DNA of 64,000 bases from UBA4416 sp943362175 (GTDB lineage: Bacteria; Bacteroidota; Bacteroidia; B-17B0; Aurantibacillaceae): NCBI GenBank assembly GCA_943362175.1, contig CALRIU020000004.1, forward strand, positions 1-64,000, read 5' to 3'. A program made the position numbers and the translations under genes. Under the pieces are notes generated by a model. The model saw only the letters and a list, made by a program, of their open reading frames with translations, ran no database searches and was not told the DNA's origin. Below, piece by piece: positions 1-9,423 of the stretch; position 1 is the first letter of the stretch; each line of letters opens with the position of its first letter.

Positions 1-102
1 TGTAGAAAAACTTTCAAAGCCCAGATCGGCCAGTAAGGCAATTAAAATATCGGAGCCCGGCTCAGGTGGAGAAACGGTAAAGGTATATTGGATGTAATTC
101 AT
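1..102 (-). CDS. prmA: Ribosomal protein L11 methyltransferase, N-terminal fragment (cut by window edge)
   Basis: Only the first 34 codons lie in the window, read on the minus strand from the ATG at 102. The peptide begins MNYIQYTFTVSPPEPGSDIL, followed by LADLGFESF. This matches the start of Bacteroidota PrmA as I know it (MNY.. [EF]TFTVSP.EPGSEIL..EL.ELGFESF). PrmA trimethylates lysines of ribosomal protein L11 using S-adenosylmethionine. The catalytic domain lies outside the window. tpiA lies upstream on the same strand, a neighbourhood I recall as common for prmA in this phylum, with a small lipoprotein gene in between. The family call rests on the N-terminus alone. Confidence 0.72.
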   Translation of the reverse strand, partial: MNYIQYTFTVSPPEPGSDILIALLADLGFESFST

Positions 103-367
103 GGATAGATACAAATAAAGTACGAATATACGAATCGTGGATAACATTATTCATGTACCCTGATTCGTTCATTCTTACCTTCGTATCAATTCGTCATCTT
201 ATGCGTAAATCCTTTCGGTACGGATTGCTTCGTATTCATTCGTGATTTTTTGGGACACCCCATGCGTACATTCGGATCAATTCTCATCCTTATTCGTAAG
301 GATTCATCAAGCCATAAAAAAGGCCATCCGCGTTAACAGATAGCCTTTATATGAAAAAATACTTTCC
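103..367. other. Intergenic, AT-rich with recurring ATTCGT/ACGAAT words
   Basis: No coding frame is visible. Between about 119 and 300 the words ATTCGT, TTCGTA and ACGAAT recur many times on both strands, for example in 'acgaatatacgaatc' near 122 and 'cgtattcattcgtg' near 230. This looks like decayed simple or dispersed repeat DNA. The right end carries the terminator listed separately. Confidence 0.4.
316..348 (-). terminator. Intrinsic terminator downstream of the small lipoprotein gene
   Basis: AAAGGC at 319-324 pairs with GCCTTT at 343-348. The stem is extended inward by ATC/GAT after one mismatch. On the minus strand the stem runs into a T stretch (A316-A321 on the plus strand). It lies about 20 bp beyond the stop of the gene at 368-655 and so ends that transcript. 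Confidence 0.75.
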
Positions 368-655
368 TTATTTTAAAGAGCAGGTCGATGTTTGTATATC
401 GGAAAATGTGTAGGTTACCCCCTGGGAGGTGTAGGAAGAGGACGTTGTCTGCACATAGTCTCCACAAATGGCTTCCGCCGTTTTTTTGCTTGTTTTCGGA
501 ATGTCGCGTTTCGTTACGATAACGCCGGGGTAGGTAGTTGTACTACTTCCGGAGTAGCTGGAGCCAACCGTTGTACATTGGCATACGTAGTCTTTTTTGC
601 AGGAAACAACAGAGAGGGCTAAACAGGCAATGGCTGCTAAAGTGATGGTTTTCAT
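368..655 (-). CDS. Small putative lipoprotein of unknown function
   Basis: The gene encodes 95 residues. The N-terminus MKTITLAAIACLALSVVSC is a type II signal peptide with lipobox VVSC, so the mature protein should start at Cys19 and be lipid-anchored. A charged KKDY follows. The remainder is rich in Ser, Thr and Tyr and has three further Cys residues in the mature part (YVCQC, AICGD, STCSL). No known domain is recognised. It sits alone between prmA and tpiA with its own terminator downstream, so it may be an independent insertion into an otherwise housekeeping neighbourhood. The reading frame and lipobox are clear; the function is unknown. Confidence 0.7.
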   Translation of the reverse strand: MKTITLAAIACLALSVVSCKKDYVCQCTTVGSSYSGSSTTTYPGVIVTKRDIPKTSKKTAEAICGDYVQTTSSSYTSQGVTYTFSDIQTSTCSLK

Positions 656-744
656 GTTTCGTTTTTTAGGGAGTAAATGTAATTTAAACTAAAGGCATAT
701 CCTGACCGTAAATGGACTTTTCAGCACATGATTTTACCTCCGTA

Positions 745-1503
745 TCAGAAGGAAAAAACGATCTTGCAAAAATCATCGGCATTGAGCGAAGCCCCGCCGA
801 TCAGTCCGCCGTCCACATCCTTGCAGGCAAATAATTCCTGTGCATTTTGCGGATTACAGCTACCACCATAGAGGATGGAAACATCGTTGGCAACCCCCGA
901 ATCGTAAATATCGGCAACCACGTTCCGGATGTAGGCATGCATTTCCTGCGCCTGTCTGGAAGTAGCGGTTTCGCCGGTGCCGATGGCCCATACAGGCTCA
1001 TACGCCAGCACAACGTGTTTGAACTCTTCGAGGCTGAACTCTTTCAGTACATTTACCAGTTGCTCCGAAACCACCTTGAAATGATTATCGGTTTTACGTT
1101 CATGGATGGTCTCTCCCACGCACAGGATCGGGCTCAGGCCATGGTTGAGCGCTTCCCGGATCTTCAACACGAGGTCGGCATCTTTTTCTTTGAAGTACTG
1201 CCTGCGCTCGCTATGCCCTACCAATACATATTTGCAGCCAACAGAGGCCAGCATGGACGCGCTCACTTCGCCCGTATAGGCGCCGGAGGCGTGGGTGCTG
1301 CAGTTTTGCGCACCGGTATAACAATTCGCTTTCAGCGAGGTGCGGGTGTGTACCGCTTCGAGGTACGGAAAGGGAGGAAAGATGATCTTGATGACCTCAT
1401 CAAAATCATTCATCTGTTCGGTGATCCGCTCTGCCAGGTTTTTCGCTTCCTGCAGGCTCTTGTTCATTTTCCAGTTGCCGGCTACTATTTTTTTTCTGCT
1501 CAT
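745..1503 (-). CDS. tpiA: Triosephosphate isomerase
   Basis: The 252-residue length is typical of the family. The enzyme interconverts dihydroxyacetone phosphate and glyceraldehyde 3-phosphate in glycolysis and gluconeogenesis. Visible family motifs are the substrate lysine in GNWKMN (Lys12), the electrophilic His97 in LVGHSERR, the catalytic base Glu169 in AYEPVWAIGTG (with the flexible loop WAIGTGE), and the C-terminal phosphate-binding YGGS and GGLIGGASL. The ATG at 1503 shares one base with the TAA of the upstream permease gene, which points to a common transcript. There are no gaps or substitutions at key residues. Confidence 0.97.
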   Translation of the reverse strand: MSRKKIVAGNWKMNKSLQEAKNLAERITEQMNDFDEVIKIIFPPFPYLEAVHTRTSLKANCYTGAQNCSTHASGAYTGEVSASMLASVGCKYVLVGHSERRQYFKEKDADLVLKIREALNHGLSPILCVGETIHERKTDNHFKVVSEQLVNVLKEFSLEEFKHVVLAYEPVWAIGTGETATSRQAQEMHAYIRNVVADIYDSGVANDVSILYGGSCNPQNAQELFACKDVDGGLIGGASLNADDFCKIVFSF

Positions 1504-2579
1504 TATTTTACTCTTACTCGTGGGTCTAATACGCCATAGGCAATGTCTACCAGGATATTGATAACGACAAAGATGGTGGCAAAGATCAGGGTTGCCCCCA
1601 TCACTACCGGAAGGTCGTTCTTGGTCAGGGCTTCAAACACCTCGTAGCCTATGCCTTTCCAGCTGAAAATATATTCCACGAATACGGCACCTGCCATCAA
1701 TCCGGCAAACCACCCGGAAATAGCAGTGACAACAGGGTTCAAGGCGTTTTTCAGGGCATGCTTGGTGATAACCTTGTATAAAGGAAGTCCTTTGGCCCTG
1801 GCTGTGCGGATATAATCCTGGCCCATCACATCGAGCAGCGAGCTGCGCATGAGCTGCACCACAATGGCCAGTGGGCGGATGCCGAGGGTAATGGAAGGCA
1901 GGATAAGGTTTTTCAGCTTCAGCTTTTCCCCGTCCCACACATCAATGTCGTATAAGCTGCCGGTAGGCGAGAGGCCCGTGTAGTCGGACAGCACATAGCC
2001 GAAAAGCCAGGCAATGATGAGGCCTACAAAGAAAGAGGGTGCCGCCATGCCAAGCACGGCCAGTACCAGCGATAAGCGGTCGTAGAAGCTGTTGCGTTTG
2101 ATGGCGCTGATGATGCCTAAAAAGATGCCTACCAGGGAAGCAATGCAAATAGAAGAAAAGGCCAGTACCGCTGTTTCGGGAAGCGTTTCCTCGATGATAT
2201 CCGATACTTTGCGTTTGGTAATGTAGGAGCGCCTCAGGAACGGATATTTCAGCACTACGGTCTTATTCTCGCCGATGGTAAACAGGGGCGTCCAGGTATA
2301 TTTGGCCGGGTTCAGGTACCAGTGGCTATTGTCGTTCTTGTAGTTGTGAACCGAAATGGGGGAAAGGTCGTTAAGATACATGGCATACTGCTCCATGATG
2401 GGCCTGTCGGTGCCGAGGTCTTTGTGAATGGCCTCCACTGCGTCTTTATTGGCCCGCTGCCCCAGCATGATGGTGGCCGGATCGCCGGGCAATACGTTAA
2501 ACAGAAAAAAGATCACTGTGATGACTCCGTACAGGACCAGAATGCCGTACAACACCTTTTTCGTAATATACTTGATCAC
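1503..2579 (-). CDS. DppB/OppB-like ABC transporter permease
   Basis: This is a 358-residue membrane protein. The N-terminal segment IKYITKKVLYGILVLYGVITVIFFLFNVLPGDP is the classic start of peptide/nickel ABC permeases (BPD_transp_1, DppB type). About six hydrophobic segments follow. The EAA-like loop lies around 'GQDYIRTARAKGLPLYKVITKHALKNAL', with the conserved Ala-Lys-Gly, and would contact the ATPase. An extra periplasmic insert of roughly 60 residues follows TM1 (YLNDLSPISVHNYKNDNSHW...), as often seen in Bacteroidota homologues. No ATPase, DppC partner or binding protein is adjacent, so the other subunits must be encoded elsewhere. It overlaps tpiA by one base. The substrate is inferred only from the family: oligopeptides. 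Confidence 0.88.
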   Translation of the reverse strand: MIKYITKKVLYGILVLYGVITVIFFLFNVLPGDPATIMLGQRANKDAVEAIHKDLGTDRPIMEQYAMYLNDLSPISVHNYKNDNSHWYLNPAKYTWTPLFTIGENKTVVLKYPFLRRSYITKRKVSDIIEETLPETAVLAFSSICIASLVGIFLGIISAIKRNSFYDRLSLVLAVLGMAAPSFFVGLIIAWLFGYVLSDYTGLSPTGSLYDIDVWDGEKLKLKNLILPSITLGIRPLAIVVQLMRSSLLDVMGQDYIRTARAKGLPLYKVITKHALKNALNPVVTAISGWFAGLMAGAVFVEYIFSWKGIGYEVFEALTKNDLPVVMGATLIFATIFVVINILVDIAYGVLDPRVRVK

Positions 2580-2682
2580 AGGTAGAAAATAAGTCTATAA
2601 TCTGCTAAGTAAATAAAATTATTCAGTAAATAAAATAAATTAAGCGAAAATCAGTTACATGGGCATAGATTAAAATTTTAGG

Positions 2683-2690
2683 TAAATTTG
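2683..2690 (+). promoter_or_regulatory. Bacteroidota -7 box (TAAATTTG) before the patatin gene
   Basis: TAAATTTG matches the TAnnTTTG consensus of the Bacteroidota housekeeping sigma factor. The expected start of transcription, about 7 nt further on, falls at or within 2 nt of the GTG codon at 2699. The message would therefore be leaderless or nearly so. No convincing -33 TTTG is seen. Confidence 0.45.
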
Positions 2691-2698
2691 TCATACCT

Positions 2699-5014
2699 GT
2701 GAAATGTCTTTGTTCCATACGCAAGAACTCCCGCTCCGTTTTTCTGACAGGCCTGTTATTGATTGTGCAGGTAGTATCTGCGCAAAAAGTGGGCGTCGTT
2801 CTGAGCGGGGGAGGAGCCAGCGGCCTTGCTCATATAGGCGTTCTCAAAGCCCTCGAAGAAAATCACATCCCGGTGAACTGTATCTCGGGAACGTCTATCG
2901 GCGGTATCATTGGCGGTTTGTATGCATCCGGCTATTCGCCGCTGGAGATCGAGCGTATGGTAAAGCAGCAGGACTTTGTGAACCTCACGCGCGGCGAGAT
3001 GGCGCCGAAGTTCGGCTATTTTGTAAGAAAGCGCGACGACTATGCCTCCTGGGTAAAACTGAAGCTGAACCTCAACAATCCCTTTATCACCAATCTGCCG
3101 ACGAACTGGATCAATTCGGTGCCTATTGATTTTTACCTGATGGAGACCTTTGCCGCTGCCAATGCCGCGTCGCACTACAACTTCGACAGCCTCCTCATCC
3201 CTTTCCGCTGTGTGGCTTCCGATATCGAAAAAAAGAAAAGCATTGTGTTCCGCAAAGGCGATCTTCCTTCTGCCATCCGGGCCTCCATGAGCTATCCCTT
3301 ATACCTGAGGCCTATCTATATCGACAGTACCCTATTGTTTGACGGCGGCCTGTATAACAATTTTCCCTCCAATGTGATGTACGAGGAACTCTATCCTGAT
3401 TTCATCATCGGGAGCGCTGTTTCCGAAAATACACCTTTGCCCAGCGATGATAACCTTTTCCTGCAGCTCCGGAACATGTTCATGAGCAAGAGTAATTTCG
3501 ATCCGGTGTGCGAAAATAACATCATCATTGAACCCTGGGCCGATGTGAGCATTTTTAATTTTGATGATGTGGAGCGCCTTATCGACAGCGGCTACGCAGC
3601 AACCATCAGGGATATGCCGCGCATCAAAGCTCAGGTTAGCGCTTTCCAGGATCCGGACAGCCTGGCGAAAAAACGGGAGGCTTTTCGTAACAAAGTGAAA
3701 AGCGAGCAGATGGTTTATAACAAAGTTGTGGTGAACAGCAGGGATCCCAAACTGCGGATCTTTATTCAGAAAAGCATCGTTGGCCGTCGTGATAGCCTGA
3801 CGATGAAAGAGCTCAAACGCCAGTATTTCCGGCTGATGTCGGATGAGAAGATCAAATCGGCTTATCCTGTTACAGAGCAGGATACTGTTTCCGGAAAATA
3901 TACACTGACACTCAATGCGAAAAAAGAAAAGCACTTATTCTTCGACCTGGGAGGAAATATTTCCAACCGGCCCATCAGCAATTTTTTCCTTGCGGCGCAA
4001 TACAATTATATCGGGAAGATCGGCTTTACCGCTTATATCAACGGTTACCTGGGTAAGCTCAATTCCAGCTCACTTACCAGGCTGAGGTTCGAATTTCCTA
4101 CGAGGCTGCCTTTTTACATCGAGCCCAGTTTTACGATCTCTCGCTGGGACTATTACCGCAGCAGTGCGCTGTTCTACAATTTTGAAAAGCCGGCCTACAT
4201 GATCCAGGAAGACCTGTTTGGCGAGGTGAACGTGGGATTGCCGGTAGGGAATATCAGTAAGATGGTATTTTCGGCGGGCGGCAGCGAATGGAAGAGCCGC
4301 TACTACCAAACGGATAATTTTACAAGGCTGGACACGACGGATCTGAGCATCTTTGATTTCTATTACGGGCAGGTAGCTTACGAAATCAATACCCACAACC
4401 GGAAACAGTATGCCACGGAAGGAACCAAGCTGATGGTCCGTGCGAAATACGTGAGCGGCGAGGAAAGTTATTATCCCGGAAATACGGCGATGGACCAGGT
4501 AACCTATATCAATACGCCTTCACACAATTGGTTCAACCTGAAGCTAACGATTGATAAATACGTGAAGCCGATCAAGTATTTTAAGATCGGTGTATTCGGC
4601 GAGGGAGTTTATTCCAACCAGGATTTTTTCAGGAGCTATACGGCAACGGTATTGTCTGCCCCTGCCTTTAACCCTATTCCCGAAAGCCAGACCCTGTTTG
4701 TGGCCGATTACAGGGCTTTCCAGTATGCCGCCGGCGGTTTGAAAGCGATTGCCACACCGTATAAAAACTTTGATATCCGGATCGAAGGATATATCTACCA
4801 GCCGATCTATTCCATTCTGCGGAAAACCGATAATACAGCAGAGCTGAGTACACCGCTTCTTTACCGCCATTTCCTGGGTATGGGGGCGCTGGTGTATCAC
4901 TCACCGATAGGGCCGCTGAGTATCGGGCTCAACTACTATGACAAGAATGAGAATAGCTTTTCTTTTTTCTTCCACTTCGGTTATACGATCTATAATAAAA
5001 AATCCCTCGACTAG
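2699..5014 (+). CDS. Patatin-like phospholipase with C-terminal outer-membrane beta-barrel (PlpD/type Vd-like)
   Basis: The gene encodes 771 residues. A hydrophobic signal segment (about residues 14-28, ending VVSAQ) leads directly into a patatin domain. The oxyanion motif is SGGGASGLAHIGVL, the nucleophile elbow is GTSIGG with Ser66, and the dyad aspartate is Asp215 in LLFDGG. Residues of about 310-400 resemble a POTRA-like linker. The rest shows alternating aromatic strands ending in a C-terminal barrel (ISIG-type strands such as GPLSIGLNYYDKNENSFSFFFHFGY). Proteins with this order are surface-associated lipases of the PlpD type. The GTG at 2699 is the only reasonable start in frame ahead of the signal peptide. 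It is divergent from the dppB-tpiA genes. The substrate is unknown. Confidence 0.9.
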   Translation: MKCLCSIRKNSRSVFLTGLLLIVQVVSAQKVGVVLSGGGASGLAHIGVLKALEENHIPVNCISGTSIGGIIGGLYASGYSPLEIERMVKQQDFVNLTRGEMAPKFGYFVRKRDDYASWVKLKLNLNNPFITNLPTNWINSVPIDFYLMETFAAANAASHYNFDSLLIPFRCVASDIEKKKSIVFRKGDLPSAIRASMSYPLYLRPIYIDSTLLFDGGLYNNFPSNVMYEELYPDFIIGSAVSENTPLPSDDNLFLQLRNMFMSKSNFDPVCENNIIIEPWADVSIFNFDDVERLIDSGYAATIRDMPRIKAQVSAFQDPDSLAKKREAFRNKVKSEQMVYNKVVVNSRDPKLRIFIQKSIVGRRDSLTMKELKRQYFRLMSDEKIKSAYPVTEQDTVSGKYTLTLNAKKEKHLFFDLGGNISNRPISNFFLAAQYNYIGKIGFTAYINGYLGKLNSSSLTRLRFEFPTRLPFYIEPSFTISRWDYYRSSALFYNFEKPAYMIQEDLFGEVNVGLPVGNISKMVFSAGGSEWKSRYYQTDNFTRLDTTDLSIFDFYYGQVAYEINTHNRKQYATEGTKLMVRAKYVSGEESYYPGNTAMDQVTYINTPSHNWFNLKLTIDKYVKPIKYFKIGVFGEGVYSNQDFFRSYTATVLSAPAFNPIPESQTLFVADYRAFQYAAGGLKAIATPYKNFDIRIEGYIYQPIYSILRKTDNTAELSTPLLYRHFLGMGALVYHSPIGPLSIGLNYYDKNENSFSFFFHFGYTIYNKKSLD

Positions 5015-5110
5015 CATTTAGCAGGCTTCAAGCATGATTTTACCGTTGGAGTAAACGGCTTTACTCATTTAACAAATTTTGGTTAGACGGCTGCCTGTAT
5101 TGAAATTACT

Positions 5111-5139
5111 TTTGAGTTTAAATAAAATCATTATTTTTG
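5111..5139 (+). promoter_or_regulatory. Promoter of the TlpA-like gene
   Basis: TTTG at 5111-5114 and TATTTTTG at 5132-5139, separated by 17 nt, match the Bacteroidota TTTG/TAnnTTTG promoter. The predicted transcript start near 5146 lies downstream of the in-frame TTG at 5079. This excludes that TTG and supports translation from the ATG at 5166. Confidence 0.65.
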
Positions 5140-5165
5140 ACTACCGTTTTATCCCCGGAAATCCT

Positions 5166-6683
5166 ATGAGAAAAATAGTACTAGGCTTAAGTTTACTGAC
5201 AGCATTTACAGGGGCATTCGCCCAGACAGGCCATGAGATCAAGGTCAATTTTAAAAACGCCAAAGACACCATGATGTTCCTGGCTTTTTACCAGTTCGAT
5301 AAAAGCTATATTGCCGATACCTGTAAGAAAGTGGTGAAAGGTAATGCGGTATTCAAAGGTAAAAACGCTCTTGAAAAGGGGGTGTATTATGTGGTAAGCC
5401 AGGAAAAAGGACGTTATTTCGATTTTTTCATCAGCGATAAAAATCAGAATATTACCATCACGACCGATACGAACCAGATGGTGAAGAACCTGCGTTCACC
5501 GAACTCTAAAGAGAACAATGACTTTTTTGATTATATCCGTTTCATTACCAATAAAAACAAAGAATTCGGTGAGCTGAAGGGCAAAACGAAGGGTCTGAGC
5601 ACCAAAGATTCAACGGCATTCGTTAACGAGAAGGCCAAGGAAATCAATGCTGCTGTTACTGATTTTGAAAAGTCGTTTGTCGAAGGACATAAGGGCATGT
5701 TTGTGGCCGATGTCATCAACCTGAAAATGGAAAAGGAAGCGAAGGATATTCCGAAGGCTTCCAACGGACGACCGGACAGCATTTACATTTATAATTACTA
5801 TAAAAATCACTACTGGGATGGGGTTAACTTCCAGGACGACGGGATCCTGAGAACGCCGTTCTTTGCCGACCGTGTGAAGAAATACTTCAACAACATCATC
5901 GTTCAGAACCCGGATACGGTAAACCTTGAGATCGACCGGATGATGGGGAAAACCAAAACCGGCTCGGCGATGCATAAATTCCTGCTGGCCTATTTCACCC
6001 CAACTTACGAATCATCGAAAGTGATGGGCTTCGATAAAGTGTTTGTACACATCATCGATACCTACTTCAGAACCGGTCAGGCCAAAGGGATTTACGAAGA
6101 TGCCACGATTCAGAAGATCATTGAGAGAGGTGATATCCTCAAGCCTTTATTGCTGGGAAGCAAAGCGCCCGATCTCTTAATGATCGATACTATCGGGCAT
6201 AAATCTATTGCTAAAATGGGTTTTGATACCGTGAAAACAAGCAGCGGCGCTACCAAGCTGTACTACGATAATGTTCAGAACCTGGCCCAGGTATTTACGC
6301 CTTTATACGGAGTGAAAGCGGATTACCTCGTGCTGGTATTCTGGGATGTGGACTGCGGACACTGTAAAACGGAGATCCCGAAGCTGATAGAGGAATACCA
6401 TGATCTCAAAAAAGAAAAATACGACATCAAAGTATTCAGTGTATATACACAACACGATTATGAGAAATGGCGTAAATACATTATTGATAACAAGCTCGAC
6501 TGGATCAACATTTATGATGGCGTACACATCAACAATATCAAGGAAAAATACGACATTTACTCGACGCCGGTCATCTATATCCTCGACAGGAACAAAGTCA
6601 TCAAAGCCAAGCGCATAGGCACAGAGCAGGTAAAGGACATTATAAAAAATATGGAGCGGGAGTATAAATCAGACAAGAAATAG
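5166..6683 (+). CDS. Exported TlpA-like thioredoxin-family protein with DUF4369/DUF5106-type N-terminus
   Basis: There are 505 residues when started at the ATG at 5166, which gives a clean signal peptide (MRKIVLGLSLLTAFTGAFAQ). Residues of about 20-330 form a beta-rich and helical region similar to the DUF4369/DUF5106 part of Bacteroidota TlpA proteins. The C-terminal 150 residues are a thioredoxin fold: LVLVFWDVDCGHCKTEIPKL holds the CxxC (Cys-Gly-His-Cys), and the cis-proline is in YSTPVIYILDRNKVI. It likely acts as a periplasmic thiol-disulfide oxidoreductase. It has its own promoter and is followed by a terminator at 6708. The electron partner and substrate are not visible from context. 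Confidence 0.88.
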   Translation: MRKIVLGLSLLTAFTGAFAQTGHEIKVNFKNAKDTMMFLAFYQFDKSYIADTCKKVVKGNAVFKGKNALEKGVYYVVSQEKGRYFDFFISDKNQNITITTDTNQMVKNLRSPNSKENNDFFDYIRFITNKNKEFGELKGKTKGLSTKDSTAFVNEKAKEINAAVTDFEKSFVEGHKGMFVADVINLKMEKEAKDIPKASNGRPDSIYIYNYYKNHYWDGVNFQDDGILRTPFFADRVKKYFNNIIVQNPDTVNLEIDRMMGKTKTGSAMHKFLLAYFTPTYESSKVMGFDKVFVHIIDTYFRTGQAKGIYEDATIQKIIERGDILKPLLLGSKAPDLLMIDTIGHKSIAKMGFDTVKTSSGATKLYYDNVQNLAQVFTPLYGVKADYLVLVFWDVDCGHCKTEIPKLIEEYHDLKKEKYDIKVFSVYTQHDYEKWRKYIIDNKLDWINIYDGVHINNIKEKYDIYSTPVIYILDRNKVIKAKRIGTEQVKDIIKNMEREYKSDKK

Positions 6684-6707
6684 TGTAAAACACACATAAA
6701 TGCTAAC

Positions 6708-6735
6708 AAAAGCCCTTCATGTGAAGGGCTTTTTG
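6708..6735 (+). terminator. Intrinsic terminator after the TlpA-like gene
   Basis: AAAAGCCCTTCA is followed by the perfectly complementary TGAAGGGCTTTT and a T run. The stem is about 12 bp with essentially no loop beyond the central TG. It ends transcription from 5146. Confidence 0.9.
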
Positions 6736-6743
6736 TATTTTTG
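6736..6743 (+). promoter_or_regulatory. -7 box (TATTTTTG) of the T9SS protein gene
   Basis: TATTTTTG matches TAnnTTTG and lies directly against the preceding terminator, 26 bp before the ATG at 6769. No clear -33 TTTG is seen because the terminator stem occupies that position. Confidence 0.5.
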
Positions 6744-6768
6744 GATACGATACAAAACCACAACTTAC

Positions 6769-9408
6769 ATGAAAAAAGGATTACTACTCGGAGCTTTATT
6801 GACGTGCTTTTTCGGTACGGGTTTATTTTCACAATTGAATGTGAAAGTGCAGGTAGAAAAAATAGCTGTTCTCACGAATGCGGATTGTGACGGTACTTCA
6901 GACGACAGTGATTTTTTATTTGAATACAAGGCTACGGATAACTCGCCTTCCAATTTTTCCAACAACGCGCCTGTGGCCGGAAGTATCGGCATGTGTAATT
7001 ATGCCTATGTGAATGAGAACAATGGCCCTTTTGCCATCTATACTGCTACACCGGGTCTGGCGGTGTTTTCACCGACCAACGGCGTGTTCTTTAACCGGAA
7101 TTACAATTGTATCCAGGATATTCCTACAAACCTCAACCTGGTTTGGCGTGGTTATGAGAACGATGATGCCACTTCGCCTTCCACAACGCCTGTTGCCGGC
7201 GGCATCACGGCTATTAACAGCACAATCGTCAACCTGCCCGCCCAGGCCAGCTCTACGGTTCAAAGCATTACTTACACGGCAACATCTTCCGGGGCCTGTA
7301 CGCAAACCTATGAGATTACCTTTCGCGTTTCCGTTACCAGCGGCACCTTTTCTCCTTTACAGATTACCAACGTCGACAACAGTGTCATCTGTAACGGCGG
7401 GAACAACGGTCACCTGGAAGTATATACGTCGGGCGGCTCGGGTACCGTGTTGTACGACTGGAGCAATGACGGTACCAACGATTTTGATGATGCCAGCTCC
7501 GTGGCAGGCTTAACCGCCGGTATCTATACCATTACCATTAAGGACGGACTTAATTGTACCCATACTGCCACTACATCGGTAACAGGTATTGCGCCTCCCT
7601 CTCCATTGGGTTCCTTTGCAACCTCTACCTCTACGGTATGCGCCGGACAAAATGGTGTCGCTTATGCCGTGGCGTCGCAAACCAATGCCGTATATGACTG
7701 GAACTTTACGGGTGCGGGCGGTTCCATCGTCGGAGCCGGTAATGCCATAACCATGAATTTTTCCAACTCCGCCCAAAGCGGTACCCTAAGCGTATATGCC
7801 CAGAATTCCTGCTCGGTGTCTCCAACCTTAACGATGGCAGTGACGGTAACTCCCAAACCTGTCGTGTCGATCAGCGGCACCAACAGCATGTGCGACAATG
7901 TGCAGTCGGTGCTTACTGCTACCGGCGCCACAACCTATACCTGGAGCACCGGCGCCAACAGCGCCAGCGTGACGGTAACGCCAACGACAACCACCATTTA
8001 TACCGTATCGGGAACCGCTAATAATTGTACCTCTGTTTCCGGGCAGTTTACCATGACGGTTTTGCCTTCACCGACCGTGCAGATCTCCGGTTCAACGGCT
8101 ACGGTGTGTCCGAATCATACGGTGGCCCTGAGCTCCAACGGCAACGGAACTATTTTTGTGTGGAGCGATGGCTTTATCGGGGCCAATCATACGATCTCTT
8201 CTGCGGCTACCACCGTTTATACCGTCAGCAATATCCTGAACTCCTGCATCGGGCAGGCCACTTACACCCTCAACGTGCATCCTTTGCCGGTTGTGAGCGT
8301 GAGCGGAAGCACCATGGTGTGCCCGGGCAAAACGCTGACGCTGACTGCGAACGGAGCTAATACGTATTCCTGGAGCACGGGCAGCAACAATGCCTCTATC
8401 ACCTATACACCGTCCGGCTCATCGACCTTAACGGTAACGGGAACCAGCACCCTTACCGGTTGCATCAATTCGGCCACGGTAAGTACCGGAAACTTTGGCG
8501 CCGGCCTGGTATCCATTACCGGCAACACCGCTATCTGTAATACCCTTCAGGGTGTGCTCACCGCCAGCGGCTCTTATTTTTATTTATGGAACAATGGCTC
8601 TACAGGCCCTACCAACACCATTACGCCTACTGGTCCAACCACGGTGAGTGTGGTAGGAACCACGCTCGACGGTTGCAAGGATTCTACGTCCATTGCCATT
8701 ATGGTCATCAACAATTTATCCATTTCCATCAATGGGCCCGATAGCATTTGTTCAGGGCAAAGCGCTTTGTTAAGTGCCAATGTATCGGGAGCAACGACTT
8801 ACAGCTGGAACACCGGTGCGCAAACCTCCAGCATTACCGTATCGCCGGCTACTACCTTTACCTATATCGTGACGGCTTCCAATCCCGGATGCTCCGGAAG
8901 CAAGCAGCACCAGGTGGTTGTAAAGCCTTTGCCGGTCATAATGTTTAGCCTTGTCGGCCCATTGTGTGTGGATGGCCCGGTCTATCCGCTTATATCTTCA
9001 CCCGGCGGCGGTATTTTTCTGGGGACGGGAGTTTCCGGGAACAGCTTCGACCCGTCGGTGGGAGTAGGTTCCTATCCCATCATCTACCAGGTGACGGGAA
9101 GCAATGGCTGTGCGTCATCTCTTACTCAGACGGCGACCGTGGTTTCCTGTGTGGGCATTGATGAAAAAGAAAGGGCGGCTTCTGTACACCTGTATCCTAA
9201 TCCATCGCAGGGGAAAGTAACCATCCAGGCAGGTACTCTTCTTAAATCCATCTCCGTGATGGATTATATGGGCAAGCTGATCTTACAGGCTGATGGAGGT
9301 GCAACCACGGCAGAAGTAGATCTGTCGGGCTTCGCAGCAGGCATCTATACGGTTGTGATTTATTCTTCCGACGGAAGTACGGAGGTTGTGAAAGTGGTGA
9401 AGGATTAG
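6769..9408 (+). CDS. Large secreted Ig/PKD-like repeat protein with T9SS type A sorting domain
   Basis: There are 879 residues from the ATG at 6769, with signal peptide MKKGLLLGALLTCFFGTGLFSQ. The body is made of repeated beta-sandwich modules of about 75-85 residues. Each has the pattern V.ISG....C.....L.A.GA.TY.WSTG..S.SITV.P..TT.YTV.G....C, and roughly six copies run from residue 360 to 790. The pattern is typical of PKD/SprB-like adhesin repeats. The C-terminus (VHLYPNPSQGKVTIQ ... GIYTVVIYSSDGSTEVVKVVKD) is a T9SS type A domain, which directs outer-membrane passage and surface attachment. A role in adhesion or gliding is inferred from architecture only. It is monocistronic. Confidence 0.88.
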   Translation: MKKGLLLGALLTCFFGTGLFSQLNVKVQVEKIAVLTNADCDGTSDDSDFLFEYKATDNSPSNFSNNAPVAGSIGMCNYAYVNENNGPFAIYTATPGLAVFSPTNGVFFNRNYNCIQDIPTNLNLVWRGYENDDATSPSTTPVAGGITAINSTIVNLPAQASSTVQSITYTATSSGACTQTYEITFRVSVTSGTFSPLQITNVDNSVICNGGNNGHLEVYTSGGSGTVLYDWSNDGTNDFDDASSVAGLTAGIYTITIKDGLNCTHTATTSVTGIAPPSPLGSFATSTSTVCAGQNGVAYAVASQTNAVYDWNFTGAGGSIVGAGNAITMNFSNSAQSGTLSVYAQNSCSVSPTLTMAVTVTPKPVVSISGTNSMCDNVQSVLTATGATTYTWSTGANSASVTVTPTTTTIYTVSGTANNCTSVSGQFTMTVLPSPTVQISGSTATVCPNHTVALSSNGNGTIFVWSDGFIGANHTISSAATTVYTVSNILNSCIGQATYTLNVHPLPVVSVSGSTMVCPGKTLTLTANGANTYSWSTGSNNASITYTPSGSSTLTVTGTSTLTGCINSATVSTGNFGAGLVSITGNTAICNTLQGVLTASGSYFYLWNNGSTGPTNTITPTGPTTVSVVGTTLDGCKDSTSIAIMVINNLSISINGPDSICSGQSALLSANVSGATTYSWNTGAQTSSITVSPATTFTYIVTASNPGCSGSKQHQVVVKPLPVIMFSLVGPLCVDGPVYPLISSPGGGIFLGTGVSGNSFDPSVGVGSYPIIYQVTGSNGCASSLTQTATVVSCVGIDEKERAASVHLYPNPSQGKVTIQAGTLLKSISVMDYMGKLILQADGGATTAEVDLSGFAAGIYTVVIYSSDGSTEVVKVVKD

Positions 9409-9423
9409 AGAATCGTTAGGCGG

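Noticed and set aside
847..1539. Long open frame on the plus strand opposite tpiA (and similar frames opposite patatin, DUF349 and T9SS genes)
   Set aside because: They mirror strongly conserved proteins on the other strand, show no family motif and have no promoter of their own.
5079..5165. TTG at 5079 as start of the TlpA-like gene
   Set aside because: The promoter at 5111-5139 lies downstream of it, and the ATG at 5166 gives a clean signal peptide.
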